Assembly: GCF_036965045.1 (NCBI RefSeq)
Contig: NZ_JBALOV010000032.1
Location: 72,804-136,803, forward strand
Direction: 5' to 3'
Source of the DNA: Ferdinandcohnia sp036965045
GTDB lineage: Bacteria > Bacillota > Bacilli > Bacillales > Bacillaceae_L
DNA: 64,000 nucleotides
Part shown: piece after piece, positions 52,347 to 60,775 of the stretch
How the letters are laid out: the number at the start of each line of letters is the position of its first letter
How positions within the stretch are numbered: position 1 is the first letter of the stretch
Notes under the pieces: model-generated
Databases searched by the model: none
What the model was told of the DNA's origin: nothing
What the model saw: the letters and a program-made list of their open reading frames with translations, nothing else
Translations under genes and position numbers: made by a program

Positions 52347-53447
52347 TTATAAATCAGCCGTTAGTTCGGCCTTTTTCTTTGCTTTTAAGAATTTTGCAAT
52401 GTTAATTACAATTGTTTTAATAACAGCATAGGTTGGAATTGCTAGAATCATGCCCAACACACCTGCTAGATTTCCTGCTGCCAACAAAAGGATAATAATT
52501 GTCGCCGGATGCGTATCAAGTGTCTTCCCAAGAATAAGAGGGGAAAGGACATTCCCTTCAATTTGCTGTGCAATGACAATCACTAACACTACTAGTAGCG
52601 CCTTCATTGGAGAATCAAATAGTGCAACAATTACAGCCGGAGCGCCACCTAAAAGTGGTCCAACATATGGAATAATATTCGTTACTGCTACAATTAATGC
52701 CATCACAAGCGCAAACGGTAAATCAATAATCAAGTACCCGATAAAAGAGAGGGTTCCAACAGCGAGTGCCACTGTGACTTGACCTTGAATATAGGCCGAG
52801 AGTGTATCTCCCGTTTCTCTTAAAATCGTAAGAGCTTCGTCTCTGTATGCTGACGGGAAAAACTTTGCAATTGCGTGTGGCAACCGGTCTCCATCCTTAA
52901 ACATATAAAACAAGAGGAAAGGCACGGTCACTAGGATGATTGCAATATTGGTAACAACTCCAATAATTTGTGTAATTCCACCCGTAATTCGATTTGGAAG
53001 AGTATTCGCAAAAGCTATTAATTTTTCTTCGATTGTGTTTAATAGCTCCTGTTGTTCATCTTGAATCCATTTGAATTCCGATGATTTTGAGAATTCCTCG
53101 AAAAAGTCCATTGCTTGGTTTGCATACCCTGGCAAGGCATTTCCAAGAGCTGTAAATTGATTAGATATAACAGGAACTAAATTTACGCCAGCTACTACAA
53201 CTAATCCAAAGAATACAATATAAATAATTAATATCCCTAGACTCTTCGGAACCTTATGGCGATGAAGATATTTGACGACGGGATTTAAGAGAAAATAAAG
53301 AAATCCAGTTATCAGTATCGGGAAAAAGACAGTTGAGAAAAACACACCAATTGGTTTGAATAAGAATGTGATTTTCGTTGAAACAAAGATAATCGTTAAA
53401 ATTAACAGGATTTGAATAAGCCAATATTGTAATTTCGTTTTCGACAA
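52347..53447 (-). CDS. AI-2E family (UPF0118) permease-like protein
   Basis: 366-residue membrane protein with about eight helices. Family features are the two paired N-terminal helices, a long central hydrophilic loop, and C-terminal TNIIPYVGPLLGGAPAVIVAL. Despite the name, substrate is unknown; Bacillus relatives are YueF/YrrI-type. TTG at 53447 follows AGAAGG; the longer frame has no site. Convergent with the GerP-like gene. Confidence 0.87.
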   Translation of the reverse strand: MSKTKLQYWLIQILLILTIIFVSTKITFLFKPIGVFFSTVFFPILITGFLYFLLNPVVKYLHRHKVPKSLGILIIYIVFFGLVVVAGVNLVPVISNQFTALGNALPGYANQAMDFFEEFSKSSEFKWIQDEQQELLNTIEEKLIAFANTLPNRITGGITQIIGVVTNIAIILVTVPFLLFYMFKDGDRLPHAIAKFFPSAYRDEALTILRETGDTLSAYIQGQVTVALAVGTLSFIGYLIIDLPFALVMALIVAVTNIIPYVGPLLGGAPAVIVALFDSPMKALLVVLVIVIAQQIEGNVLSPLILGKTLDTHPATIIILLLAAGNLAGVLGMILAIPTYAVIKTIVINIAKFLKAKKKAELTADL

Positions 53448-53501
53448 AGCATGTACCTTCTTTTCTAATAATATACAAGAAGTATAACAATTCACAAAAA
53501 A

Positions 53502-53531
53502 GAAAACAATTCCTATTTAGGGATTGTTTTC
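53502..53531 (-). terminator. Terminator after phnC
   Basis: 12-base arms with one mismatch (GAAAACAATTCC / GGGATTGTTTTC); on the minus strand a T run follows. The arm touches the phnC stop codon. Confidence 0.85.
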
Positions 53532-54267
53532 ATGTATGATATGTTTGCTCAAACACTTCCTGGGTAAAACCATCCGGCTTTCCATCAAAAATAATATTGC
53601 CATTTTTTAATGCAATCAGTCTCGTTGCAAACTGTTTTGCTAGTTCTACGTCGTGAAGATTCATTACAGATAAAAGATTATGACGATTATGTAATTCCTT
53701 CAGTAATGAAAAAATTCGATTCGCTGTTCCCGGATCTAAGCTTGCAACCGGCTCATCTCCAAGAAAAACACGGGGCTTCTGTAGCAAGGCACGGGCAATT
53801 CCAACCCGTTGCTTTTGACCGCCGCTTAAATGTTCAATCCGGCGATTTTCAAATTCTGTAAGACCAACTATACTAAGAACCCGTTTTGCATGAGTAATCT
53901 CCTTCGCAGAAAAAATCCCAAGCAAGTTTTTCAACGAACTCCGATAACCAAACGTTCCTGTTAACGTATTTTGTAAAACCGTCATGCGGGGTATCAGGTT
54001 AAAATGTTGAAAAATCATTCCGATTTCCCTGCGGATTAAACGCTGTTCTTCCTCATTCTTAATTGAAAATGGTTCGTTATTCCAAAATACGACACCGCTT
54101 GTTGGCTGTTGGAGGCCATTCATACATCTGATTAATGTTGATTTCCCCGCGCCACTTTTTCCAAGCACACAGACAAATTCGCCCTCTTCAAATCTAAGAT
54201 TGACAGAGGAAAGAGCGGGCTTATCAGCATTTGGATAGTAGAATGTAACATCTGTTAATTTAATCAT
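53530..54267 (-). CDS. phnC: Phosphonate-type ABC transporter ATPase
   Basis: 245 residues. Walker A GKSGAGKST near 35, signature LSGGQKQR, Walker B VFLGDEPVASLD, His-switch in NLHDVELAKQF. Matches PhnC-type importers (phosphonate, phosphite, or arsenate/selenium oxyanions in relatives). Last gene of the phnD-phnE-phnC order on the minus strand downstream of selD; spaced 15 bases from phnE. Confidence 0.88.
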   Translation of the reverse strand: MIKLTDVTFYYPNADKPALSSVNLRFEEGEFVCVLGKSGAGKSTLIRCMNGLQQPTSGVVFWNNEPFSIKNEEEQRLIRREIGMIFQHFNLIPRMTVLQNTLTGTFGYRSSLKNLLGIFSAKEITHAKRVLSIVGLTEFENRRIEHLSGGQKQRVGIARALLQKPRVFLGDEPVASLDPGTANRIFSLLKELHNRHNLLSVMNLHDVELAKQFATRLIALKNGNIIFDGKPDGFTQEVFEQTYHT

Positions 54268-54282
54268 TTCACCGCTCCTTAC

Positions 54283-55038
54283 TCAAATAACTTTATTCCG
54301 AACATAGCTACCAAATGAATCCACAATGATGACAATAAGCATAATTAAGAACACGTCCAGCGAAACAGAAGAATACTGGAAGCTTTTAAAATCATTAAAG
54401 AGCCGTTGTCCAATTCCTCCTCCGCCAATAAACCCAAGAATAAGGGATGTCCGTATGGCAACCTCGAAGCGGTAAAAATATTGAGATAACACGTTTGGCC
54501 AAATTTGTGGAAGAATGCTAAAAAGAGACGCTAACCAGTTTTTTGCACCAACTGCTCTCATCGCTTCATGCGGACCAGATTCTGCTGATTCAATTAGTTC
54601 AGATATTAATTTACCAAGCACCCCAATATTATGAAACATGATGGCTAGAACGGCAGGGAAGGGACCAAGCCCTAACGCCGTTAATAATATTAAACCGAAC
54701 ACAATTTCTGGTATCGAGCGAACAAAGCTCATTGAAGTTCTCGTAAGATTGAAAACAATGCCTGATGGAGACGTGTTTTTAGCGGCGAGAAAACTAATTG
54801 GTAAAGCAATAATTAGACCAAAGAAACTGCCTAAAAATGCCATAGCAAGGGTCTCTGCACTATCACTAAGCATCCGGGGCAACGCTGAAAAATCCATCGG
54901 AAACCATTGTGAGAGAAAATGAATCATATTTCGAAAATCTCGAAATTTTGAAAGGTCAAATTCGGTTAACCTCATACTACCAATAATCGCAATCACGATT
55001 AGAATTACAGACAGAAAAGTAGTTCGTTTAAACCACAT
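54283..55038 (-). CDS. phnE: Phosphonate-type ABC transporter permease
   Basis: 251-residue inner-membrane permease with six helices and a C-terminal GGGGIGQRLFNDFKSF segment typical of PhnE. The cytosolic loop with EAMRAVGAKNWLAS is the ATPase-coupling EAA region. Start 11 bases after phnD, spaced 15 before phnC, so all three are co-translated. Confidence 0.88.
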   Translation of the reverse strand: MWFKRTTFLSVILIVIAIIGSMRLTEFDLSKFRDFRNMIHFLSQWFPMDFSALPRMLSDSAETLAMAFLGSFFGLIIALPISFLAAKNTSPSGIVFNLTRTSMSFVRSIPEIVFGLILLTALGLGPFPAVLAIMFHNIGVLGKLISELIESAESGPHEAMRAVGAKNWLASLFSILPQIWPNVLSQYFYRFEVAIRTSLILGFIGGGGIGQRLFNDFKSFQYSSVSLDVFLIMLIVIIVDSFGSYVRNKVI

Positions 55039-55049
55039 GTAGATCAGCT

Positions 55050-55940
55050 CTATTCTTTAATAATTCCTTGTTTAATTGCAGCTTGGCGGATACTTTCATA
55101 ATCACTATCCGTTGCTTCTGTAAATCCACTCGCTCCAAATGCGCCTAGGATTTCTTCATCATCGATAGCTAAGAAGGCACTTTTAAGTTTTTGAATCGTT
55201 TTGTCGTCTGTATCCTTATGCACGGCCCATGGATATTGAAATAATTTTTCTGATTGCCAGATCGTTTTAAATAAAGAGCCATCAATTTTACCTGATTCTA
55301 CAAGTTGATTATAGATAGCACTATCAATGGCACCAGCACCAACTTGTTGGTTTTGAACAGCCAGAGCAGTTGCATCATGGGAACCCGTATAACGGACAGA
55401 TTTAAATTGATGGACATCCTCAGATTCGAATACTCCACGATCCTTAAGTTCTATGGAGGGAATAAGGGAGCCAGATGTTGAATTAATATCACCAAAGGCA
55501 AAATCAATTTCCTTAGAGTTTGAAACTAAATCTTCAATTGAATTCAATGGACTTTCTTTATGAGTGATAATATAGGAATGATAGAATGGTTCACCATCAA
55601 TCAATTGAGTAATAATCGCCTTCGCACCACTTTTTTCATGAGCCACTACGTAGGTTAAGGGGCCGAAATAAGCCATATCAATTTTATTATAATTCATGGC
55701 TTCAACTACACCGTTATAATCAGGATACACTTCAACCGATACTTCACGGTTTAATTCTTTCGTTAAAATCGCTTGGAGCTTATCCATAGCCGTTTCCATT
55801 TCACCAACTGTCTGTACCGGAATAACTCCAATTGTAAAAGCTTTTTCTTTCTCATTGTTGTTTTCACTAGCATTTGAACCACATCCAGTTAGAAGAAGGA
55901 TAAAAACTAGGAAAAAAGTGTAAATTATTCTATTTCTCAA
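55050..55940 (-). CDS. phnD: Phosphonate-type substrate-binding lipoprotein
   Basis: 296-residue solute-binding protein of the PhnD/PtxB family. Signal peptide ends in lipobox LLTGC near residue 20. Family motifs are YFGPLTYVV near 90 and GDINSTSGSLIP near 150, which line the oxyanion site. The TTG at 55940 follows GAGGTG with 6-base spacing. Directly downstream of selD, after a terminator; substrate could be a phosphonate, phosphite or a selenium oxyanion. Confidence 0.87.
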   Translation of the reverse strand: MRNRIIYTFFLVFILLLTGCGSNASENNNEKEKAFTIGVIPVQTVGEMETAMDKLQAILTKELNREVSVEVYPDYNGVVEAMNYNKIDMAYFGPLTYVVAHEKSGAKAIITQLIDGEPFYHSYIITHKESPLNSIEDLVSNSKEIDFAFGDINSTSGSLIPSIELKDRGVFESEDVHQFKSVRYTGSHDATALAVQNQQVGAGAIDSAIYNQLVESGKIDGSLFKTIWQSEKLFQYPWAVHKDTDDKTIQKLKSAFLAIDDEEILGAFGASGFTEATDSDYESIRQAAIKQGIIKE

Positions 55941-55988
55941 TTTGCGCACCTCATTAAGTATTTTGTTTATATTGTTTCCTTACAACCT

Positions 55989-56014
55989 AAAAAGGACTCA
56001 ATTTAGAGTCCTTT
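55989..56014 (-). terminator. Terminator after selD
   Basis: 9-bp stem (AAAGGACTC / GAGTCCTTT), 6-base loop, TTTTT on the minus strand. It overlaps the selD stop and separates selD from phnD. Confidence 0.82.
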
Positions 56015-57065
56015 ATACTACCTTGATAAAACCAGAATTTTCGCTTGTAACTTCACCGATTATACTAGCGTCTACTTGATTTTCATGAAGTTCCTGCAGC
56101 ATTTTTTCGGCTTCTGACTCCGGAACAGATACAAGAAGTCCACCAGACGTAATCGCGTCACAAAGAATGAGCTGATCAAGTTCATCGAGGCTGGAACTAT
56201 AGTCTACACGTTCCGATAGCCAAGCATGATTTTTCTTTGTTCCACCCGGAACTACCTTTTGTTGAGCAAGTTCTTTCGTTCTTGGTAAAATAGGAACATT
56301 TTCAAACTGAATGACCATTCCTACATCGCTGCCTTCAGCCATTTCCATAGCATGCCCCAGCAGACCAAACCCGGTTACATCTGTGCAGGCATGGACATTA
56401 TAGTGTTCCATTACCTCAGCTGCATTTTTATTCAAGGTTGCCATAACCTCTGTTACTTTATCAATGTCTTCTTGTCCTAACAGATCTCTTTTGATTGCTG
56501 TGGTTAAAATCCCAACACCGATAGGCTTCGTTAAAATAAGTCGGTCACCAGGCTTCGCACCGGCATTTGCGCGAATCCGATTTGGATGAACGGTACCTGT
56601 TACCGATAAACCAAACTTCGGTTCTTTATCATCAATTGAGTGACCACCAACTAAAGATGCTCCCGATTCTCTAACTTTTTCGGCAGCCCCAGCTAAAATG
56701 TCTGCTAATATACTTTTATCCAAGGTATTAATAGGGAAGGCGACGATATTCATGACCGTAATCGGTTTTCCTCCCATTGCATAGACGTCGCTTAAGGCAT
56801 TAGCAGCGGCAATCTGTCCAAACATATGAGGATCGTCCACAATCGGCGTGAAAAAATCTAGTGTTTGCACAAGTGCAAGTTCATCATTGATCTTATAGAC
56901 TCCTGCATCATCAGGGGTATCAAGTCCCACTAATAGATTTGGATTTGGTGTTGCTTTCGGTAAATGACGCAGAACCTGCGTCAGGTCCTCAGGACCGATT
57001 TTGCATCCTCAGCCAGCTTTGGTTGAAAGGGAGGTTAATTTAATGATTTCTTCCTTATTTGACAT
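56013..57065 (-). CDS. selD: Selenide, water dikinase, itself a selenoprotein (in-frame UGA)
   Basis: 350 codons including UGA at codon 19 (57009-57011), read as selenocysteine. The context is K-A-G-Sec-G-C-K, where the Sec or Cys of SelD active sites sits. ATG at 57065 follows AAGGAGTG with 8-base spacing; stopping at UGA would give a false start at 56930. SelD makes selenophosphate from selenide and ATP. Downstream motifs such as VDDPHMFGQIAAANALSDVYAMGG and TDVTGFGLLGHAMEMAEGS are typical. tRNA-Sec and SelB nearby make decoding possible. Expressed as a single cistron before a terminator. Confidence 0.95.
56965..56996 (-). ncRNA. Candidate SECIS element within selD
   Basis: Downstream of the UGA the mRNA can fold two hairpins: GGTCC-tga-GGACC starting 13 bases after the UGA, and TGACGCAG-gtt-CTGCGTCA (8 bp, GUU apical loop) starting 26 bases after it. 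Bacterial SECIS hairpins lie at about this distance with a G-U rich apical loop. Confidence 0.65.
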
Positions 57066-57441
57066 CAGCGTCACTCCTTCCATTTTGCTTTTGACACTAT
57101 CTTTGCATCTAATTTCCAAATCTTATTTTAGCATAAGCAATATAGGATTAGAAATGAATACGAATTTATTATATCAGTTTTAATTAACTATATTAAAAAT
57201 TATATCCGAATAACACAAAAGGTAGTAATGATTAACAATGCTTAGTTGAAGAATATACAAAAACCTGTAATGAAAGCGTTATTAAAGATTCAGAATAAAT
57301 ATAATTGTTGACACTATCTGAATAGAACTATATCATTATAACAATTATTCAAATCATGAAGATTAAACTCAAATGAAAAAAGATTTTTTTTACTTTCTGT
57401 AGTTTAAAAATTCAGTAATTATTACATCAGGGGGCTACACC
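57066..57441. other. Intergenic region, 376 bases, divergent promoters
   Basis: No gene with a ribosome site seen. A sigma-A type promoter on the plus strand (TTGACA, 17 bases, TATCAT, 57308-57336) can drive the PTS EIIC-like gene. The selD promoter should lie near 57070-57160 but I cannot define it. Confidence 0.5.
57308..57336 (+). promoter_or_regulatory. Sigma-A promoter of the EIIC-like gene
   Basis: TTGACA, 17 bases, TATCAT; 106 bases before the ATG at 57442. Confidence 0.65.
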
Positions 57442-58467
57442 ATGAAACAAGCAACGAAAAAATATTTGATTGATCGTATGTATAAAGCTTCACAAGGACT
57501 TGCAAATGCAGTTTTAGTTACACTTGGAATTGGTCTCCTCATGGAGTCACTTGGAACATTTACTGGTTGGGAAGGCTTTACTATCATTGGAGTTTCGGCA
57601 CAGTTGATGTTAGCTCCAGCGCTAGGTGCAGGCATCGCATATCAACTCGGTGGGAATACACTAGTCATTTTTAGTGCAATGGCCTGTGCAACAATTGGAG
57701 CAAGCGCAGTTCAGTTAACTGAGAATGGTGTGACATTAGTGACTGGACAACCATTAAGTGCAGTTATGGCTGCCGTTATTGCTACTTGGGTAGGTAAACG
57801 TGTTGCAGGAAAAACAAAACTTGATATGATGGCAATACCCTTTACTGCTATTTTTGTAGGAGGCATCGCTGGTGTATTTTTATCAATGATTACCACACCG
57901 TTATTAGAATGGTTAAGTGCTCAAATTGCTGCATCTGTTGCTGGTTCTCCTATTATTGGTCCAATGGTCATATCACTTGTTTGGAGTATTTTTCTCATGT
58001 CTCCTGCATCTTCAGCGGCAATTGCGATTGCCTTACAGCTTGATCCGGTTTCGAGCGCAGCAGCGTTAATTGGTTGTACCGTTCAATTTGCCGGATTTAC
58101 CGCAATGTCATTTAAACAAAATGATGCAGGGGCTAACATTGCACAATCCTTGATTACACCAAAGGTACAATTTCCAAACTTAGTCAAAAATCCACGGCTC
58201 GCGATTCCGCCGTTTATCGCTGCAGTTATTTGTGCGCCAATAGCAACATTGATTTTTGATTTTCAAGTTCCTTATCAATTAGCCGGTCTTGGTCTTAATT
58301 CATTAATCGCACCTATCAATATCCTAGCTGAACAGGGTGCTATTGTTTTCTCAATCTACATCGCTATAGGAGTCATCCTTCCAATTATCATCACTTTAGC
58401 AATCTATCATGGTTTAAAAGTAATCGGATGGACAAAAGCAGCTGACTTAAAAATGGAATTGCAATAA
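57442..58467 (+). CDS. PTS_EIIC_2-type membrane protein
   Basis: 341 residues, about nine helices, with no IIA or IIB phosphorylation domain. Pattern and GLGLNSLIAPINILAEQGA segment match PTS_EIIC_2 (PF13303-like) proteins. Probably a transporter-like protein; substrate not predictable. It lies between selD and tRNA-Sec on the opposite strand, without functional evidence for selenium use. Followed by a strong terminator. Confidence 0.78.
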   Translation: MKQATKKYLIDRMYKASQGLANAVLVTLGIGLLMESLGTFTGWEGFTIIGVSAQLMLAPALGAGIAYQLGGNTLVIFSAMACATIGASAVQLTENGVTLVTGQPLSAVMAAVIATWVGKRVAGKTKLDMMAIPFTAIFVGGIAGVFLSMITTPLLEWLSAQIAASVAGSPIIGPMVISLVWSIFLMSPASSAAIAIALQLDPVSSAAALIGCTVQFAGFTAMSFKQNDAGANIAQSLITPKVQFPNLVKNPRLAIPPFIAAVICAPIATLIFDFQVPYQLAGLGLNSLIAPINILAEQGAIVFSIYIAIGVILPIIITLAIYHGLKVIGWTKAADLKMELQ

Positions 58468-58470
58468 AAT

Positions 58471-58514
58471 AAAACTGGGTGGAAAGGAATACTCCTTATC
58501 CACCCAGTTTTTTT
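58471..58514 (+). terminator. Intrinsic terminator
   Basis: 13-bp stem (AAAACTGGGTGGA / TCCACCCAGTTTT) with an inner GGA / TCC, then TTTT; ends the EIIC-like gene. Confidence 0.9.
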
Positions 58515-58544
58515 ATCTTAATGAAATAGATAGATTTTTAAAAT

Positions 58545-58641
58545 TGGCGGGACTGTGTGGGAATCGAACCCACCGGAGACGACACGCGCCTCCCTCAGAG
58601 TTTTGAAGACCCAGGGGGACACCAGTCACCCAGCCAACCCC
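58545..58641 (-). tRNA. selC: tRNA-Sec (anticodon UCA)
   Basis: 97 bases on the minus strand, CCA encoded. The anticodon loop reads CTTCAAA. T-arm GTGGG-TTCGATT-CCCAC, a long variable arm (GGAG...CTCC region) and an extended D stem are present, as in tRNA-Sec. The acceptor pairs GGGGTTGG with ACAGTCCC through two wobbles and one G-A mismatch, which should be checked. Its position next to selB and near selD supports the call. Confidence 0.93.
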
Positions 58642-58657
58642 AAATAAAACTCCTTTC

Positions 58658-58687
58658 ATTATATACGGTAATCTCTTTTTAAGGCAA
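58658..58687 (-). promoter_or_regulatory. Promoter of tRNA-Sec
   Basis: Minus strand TTGCCT, 18 bases, perfect TATAAT; -10 ends 16 bases before the tRNA 5' end. Confidence 0.72.
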
Positions 58688-58774
58688 ATAATAATCATCA
58701 AGCTTGAATTTATCTTGTGCTTACTAGTAAAGTAGAAGGAAAGTAAAACGTGAAATTAGGGGAGGAGGCAGAAA

Positions 58775-60658
58775 ATGGCCGATGCATTTTATACGATTGG
58801 AATGGCTGGTCATATTGACCACGGGAAAACAACACTTACGAAAGCATTAACAGGCGTTGATACGGATCGTTTAAAAGAAGAAAAAGAACGCCAAATCTCA
58901 ATTGAACCTGGCTATGCACCCCTAGAGTTAGACAACGGGATACATGTATCGATCGTTGATGTTCCAGGACACGAACGGTTTATTAGACAAATGATCGCGG
59001 GTGTTGCCGGGATTGACCTAGTAGTACTCGTAATTGCTGCAGATGAAGGTGTTATGCCACAAACAAAGGAACACCTCCAAATATTGAAATTTTTAGGGAT
59101 TAAAAAATGTATGGTCGTGATTTCGAAAATTGACAGAGCGGAAGAAGAATTGCTTGAGCTTGCTGGCGAAGAAATAAAAGAATTACTCGAGGAGTCAGAT
59201 TATCAAAATGCTCCGATTCTTTATGTTGATAGTTTATCAGGAAAAGGACTTTCCGAGCTAAAACAAACTATTCAAAATGAAATCAATGACCTTGAACAAA
59301 GAGATAGCAATGGTTCATTCCGCTTACCGATTGATCAAGCTTTTACAGTTCAGGGACATGGAACTGTTGTAAGAGGGACAGTGTTTGAAGGTTTTGTGAC
59401 AAAAGACAGTCCTCTGAAATTATTGCCATCTAACAAAAAATTGAAAGTTCGGCAAATCCAAGTACATAACAATGAGACAGAAAAAGCACAAGCTGGGCAA
59501 CGAGTAGCTCTCAACGTTACCGGTGCGACTAAGGATGAAATTAAACGTGGCGATGTGCTGGTCGAATCGGAAAACTACCTGGTGACAAGCACGATTGATA
59601 TTGCACTACAACTCGTTTCAGCACTAGCAAACCCACTTAAACAACGCTCTCCCATCAAACTGCATGTTGGTACGACTGAGGCTTACGGAAAAATTATCTT
59701 TTTTGACCGAAATGAGGTTACAGAATCAGATGAAGAAATACTTTGCCAAGTACGGTTAGAGGAAGATATCGTTGTTCGCCGCGGTGATCGTTTTATCCTA
59801 CGCAGACCGACCCCAGTTGAAACCCTTGGTGGAGGTTGGATTATTCAGCCTCAAGGAGGCAAATACCGATTTGGTGAAGAAACTATAAATAAACTGAAAA
59901 AACAAATGGAAAGTTCACCTAGAGAAATCTTGGATGAAATACTTTATAAAAACCAACAATTATCTAAGCTCCAACTCATCCAACTTTCCTCTATAAAAGA
60001 AGATGCAGTAGACGAGATTATATCCACTGGTATTAAATCGGGAGAATATATCGAGATAGCTGAACATGTCTATAGTTTAAAAAGAACGATTTCAAGCCAT
60101 AAAGAAGTAATCATAACTAAATTAAAAGAGTATCACGAAGAATTTCCACTACGAATAGGTATGAGTAAAGCCGAACTCCTTCAAGTACTTGGACAAAACA
60201 AAAATTTAATCGAGTACTGTATAAATGTACAATTACAATTCAATGAAATAAAAAAAGCAGATCAATATTTAGCGGTATCTAGTTTTAATCCTAGCCTTCC
60301 AAAAGGCCGTATGGAAACAACCGTTTCCTCACTACTAAATGACGATATTCAGCCTAAGAAATGGGAAGATTATGTTAAACAGGGGAATCTTTCAACTCAA
60401 GAAGCAAATGAACTAAGGAGCTATCTTATAAAAACAAATCAAGCTTATGTATTAAACGAAGAAACATTAATTCATAAAACCGTTTTTGATAAAGCTGTCA
60501 ATGCGTTAAAATCGAATACCGATAAAATGTTTAGTTTGTCAGAGGCAAAAGAAATTCTAGCGCTTTCGCGTAAATATCTCATTCCTTTCGTAGAATTACT
60601 GGATAATCTGCAACACACCAGAAGAGAAGAAGGGAATCGAGTATGGATAAGTAAATAG
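58775..60658 (+). CDS. selB: Selenocysteine-specific translation elongation factor SelB
   Basis: 627 residues. G-domain: GHIDHGKTTL near 13, DVPGHERF near 67, SKID near 112; EF-Tu-like domains II-III to ~350, then winged-helix repeats that bind the SECIS hairpin. It delivers Sec-tRNA to UGA codons. Ribosome site GGGGAGGAGG. Divergent from tRNA-Sec. Matches the Sec decoding needed by selD. Confidence 0.97.
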   Translation: MADAFYTIGMAGHIDHGKTTLTKALTGVDTDRLKEEKERQISIEPGYAPLELDNGIHVSIVDVPGHERFIRQMIAGVAGIDLVVLVIAADEGVMPQTKEHLQILKFLGIKKCMVVISKIDRAEEELLELAGEEIKELLEESDYQNAPILYVDSLSGKGLSELKQTIQNEINDLEQRDSNGSFRLPIDQAFTVQGHGTVVRGTVFEGFVTKDSPLKLLPSNKKLKVRQIQVHNNETEKAQAGQRVALNVTGATKDEIKRGDVLVESENYLVTSTIDIALQLVSALANPLKQRSPIKLHVGTTEAYGKIIFFDRNEVTESDEEILCQVRLEEDIVVRRGDRFILRRPTPVETLGGGWIIQPQGGKYRFGEETINKLKKQMESSPREILDEILYKNQQLSKLQLIQLSSIKEDAVDEIISTGIKSGEYIEIAEHVYSLKRTISSHKEVIITKLKEYHEEFPLRIGMSKAELLQVLGQNKNLIEYCINVQLQFNEIKKADQYLAVSSFNPSLPKGRMETTVSSLLNDDIQPKKWEDYVKQGNLSTQEANELRSYLIKTNQAYVLNEETLIHKTVFDKAVNALKSNTDKMFSLSEAKEILALSRKYLIPFVELLDNLQHTRREEGNRVWISK

Positions 60659-60682
60659 GAAGTTCAATTATGGAGCAAGCAT

Positions 60683-60712
60683 AAGATGCCATTTAAATAA
60701 GGCATCTTTTTT
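60683..60712 (+). terminator. Intrinsic terminator
   Basis: 8-bp stem (AAGATGCC / GGCATCTT), 10-base loop, TTTT; ends selB. Confidence 0.82.
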
Positions 60713-60775
60713 AAGGCTTATACCTATAACCCCCAAGGGAATAATAAGAAGAAAACTCTTTAAAAGGTGAAAAAA

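Noticed and set aside
56013..56930. Short form of selD starting at GTG 56930
   Set aside because: Would delete the active-site motif; the frame continues through UGA to a proper ATG and ribosome site.
58513..58701. 62-aa frame over the tRNA-Sec
   Set aside because: It covers a tRNA gene and has no ribosome site.
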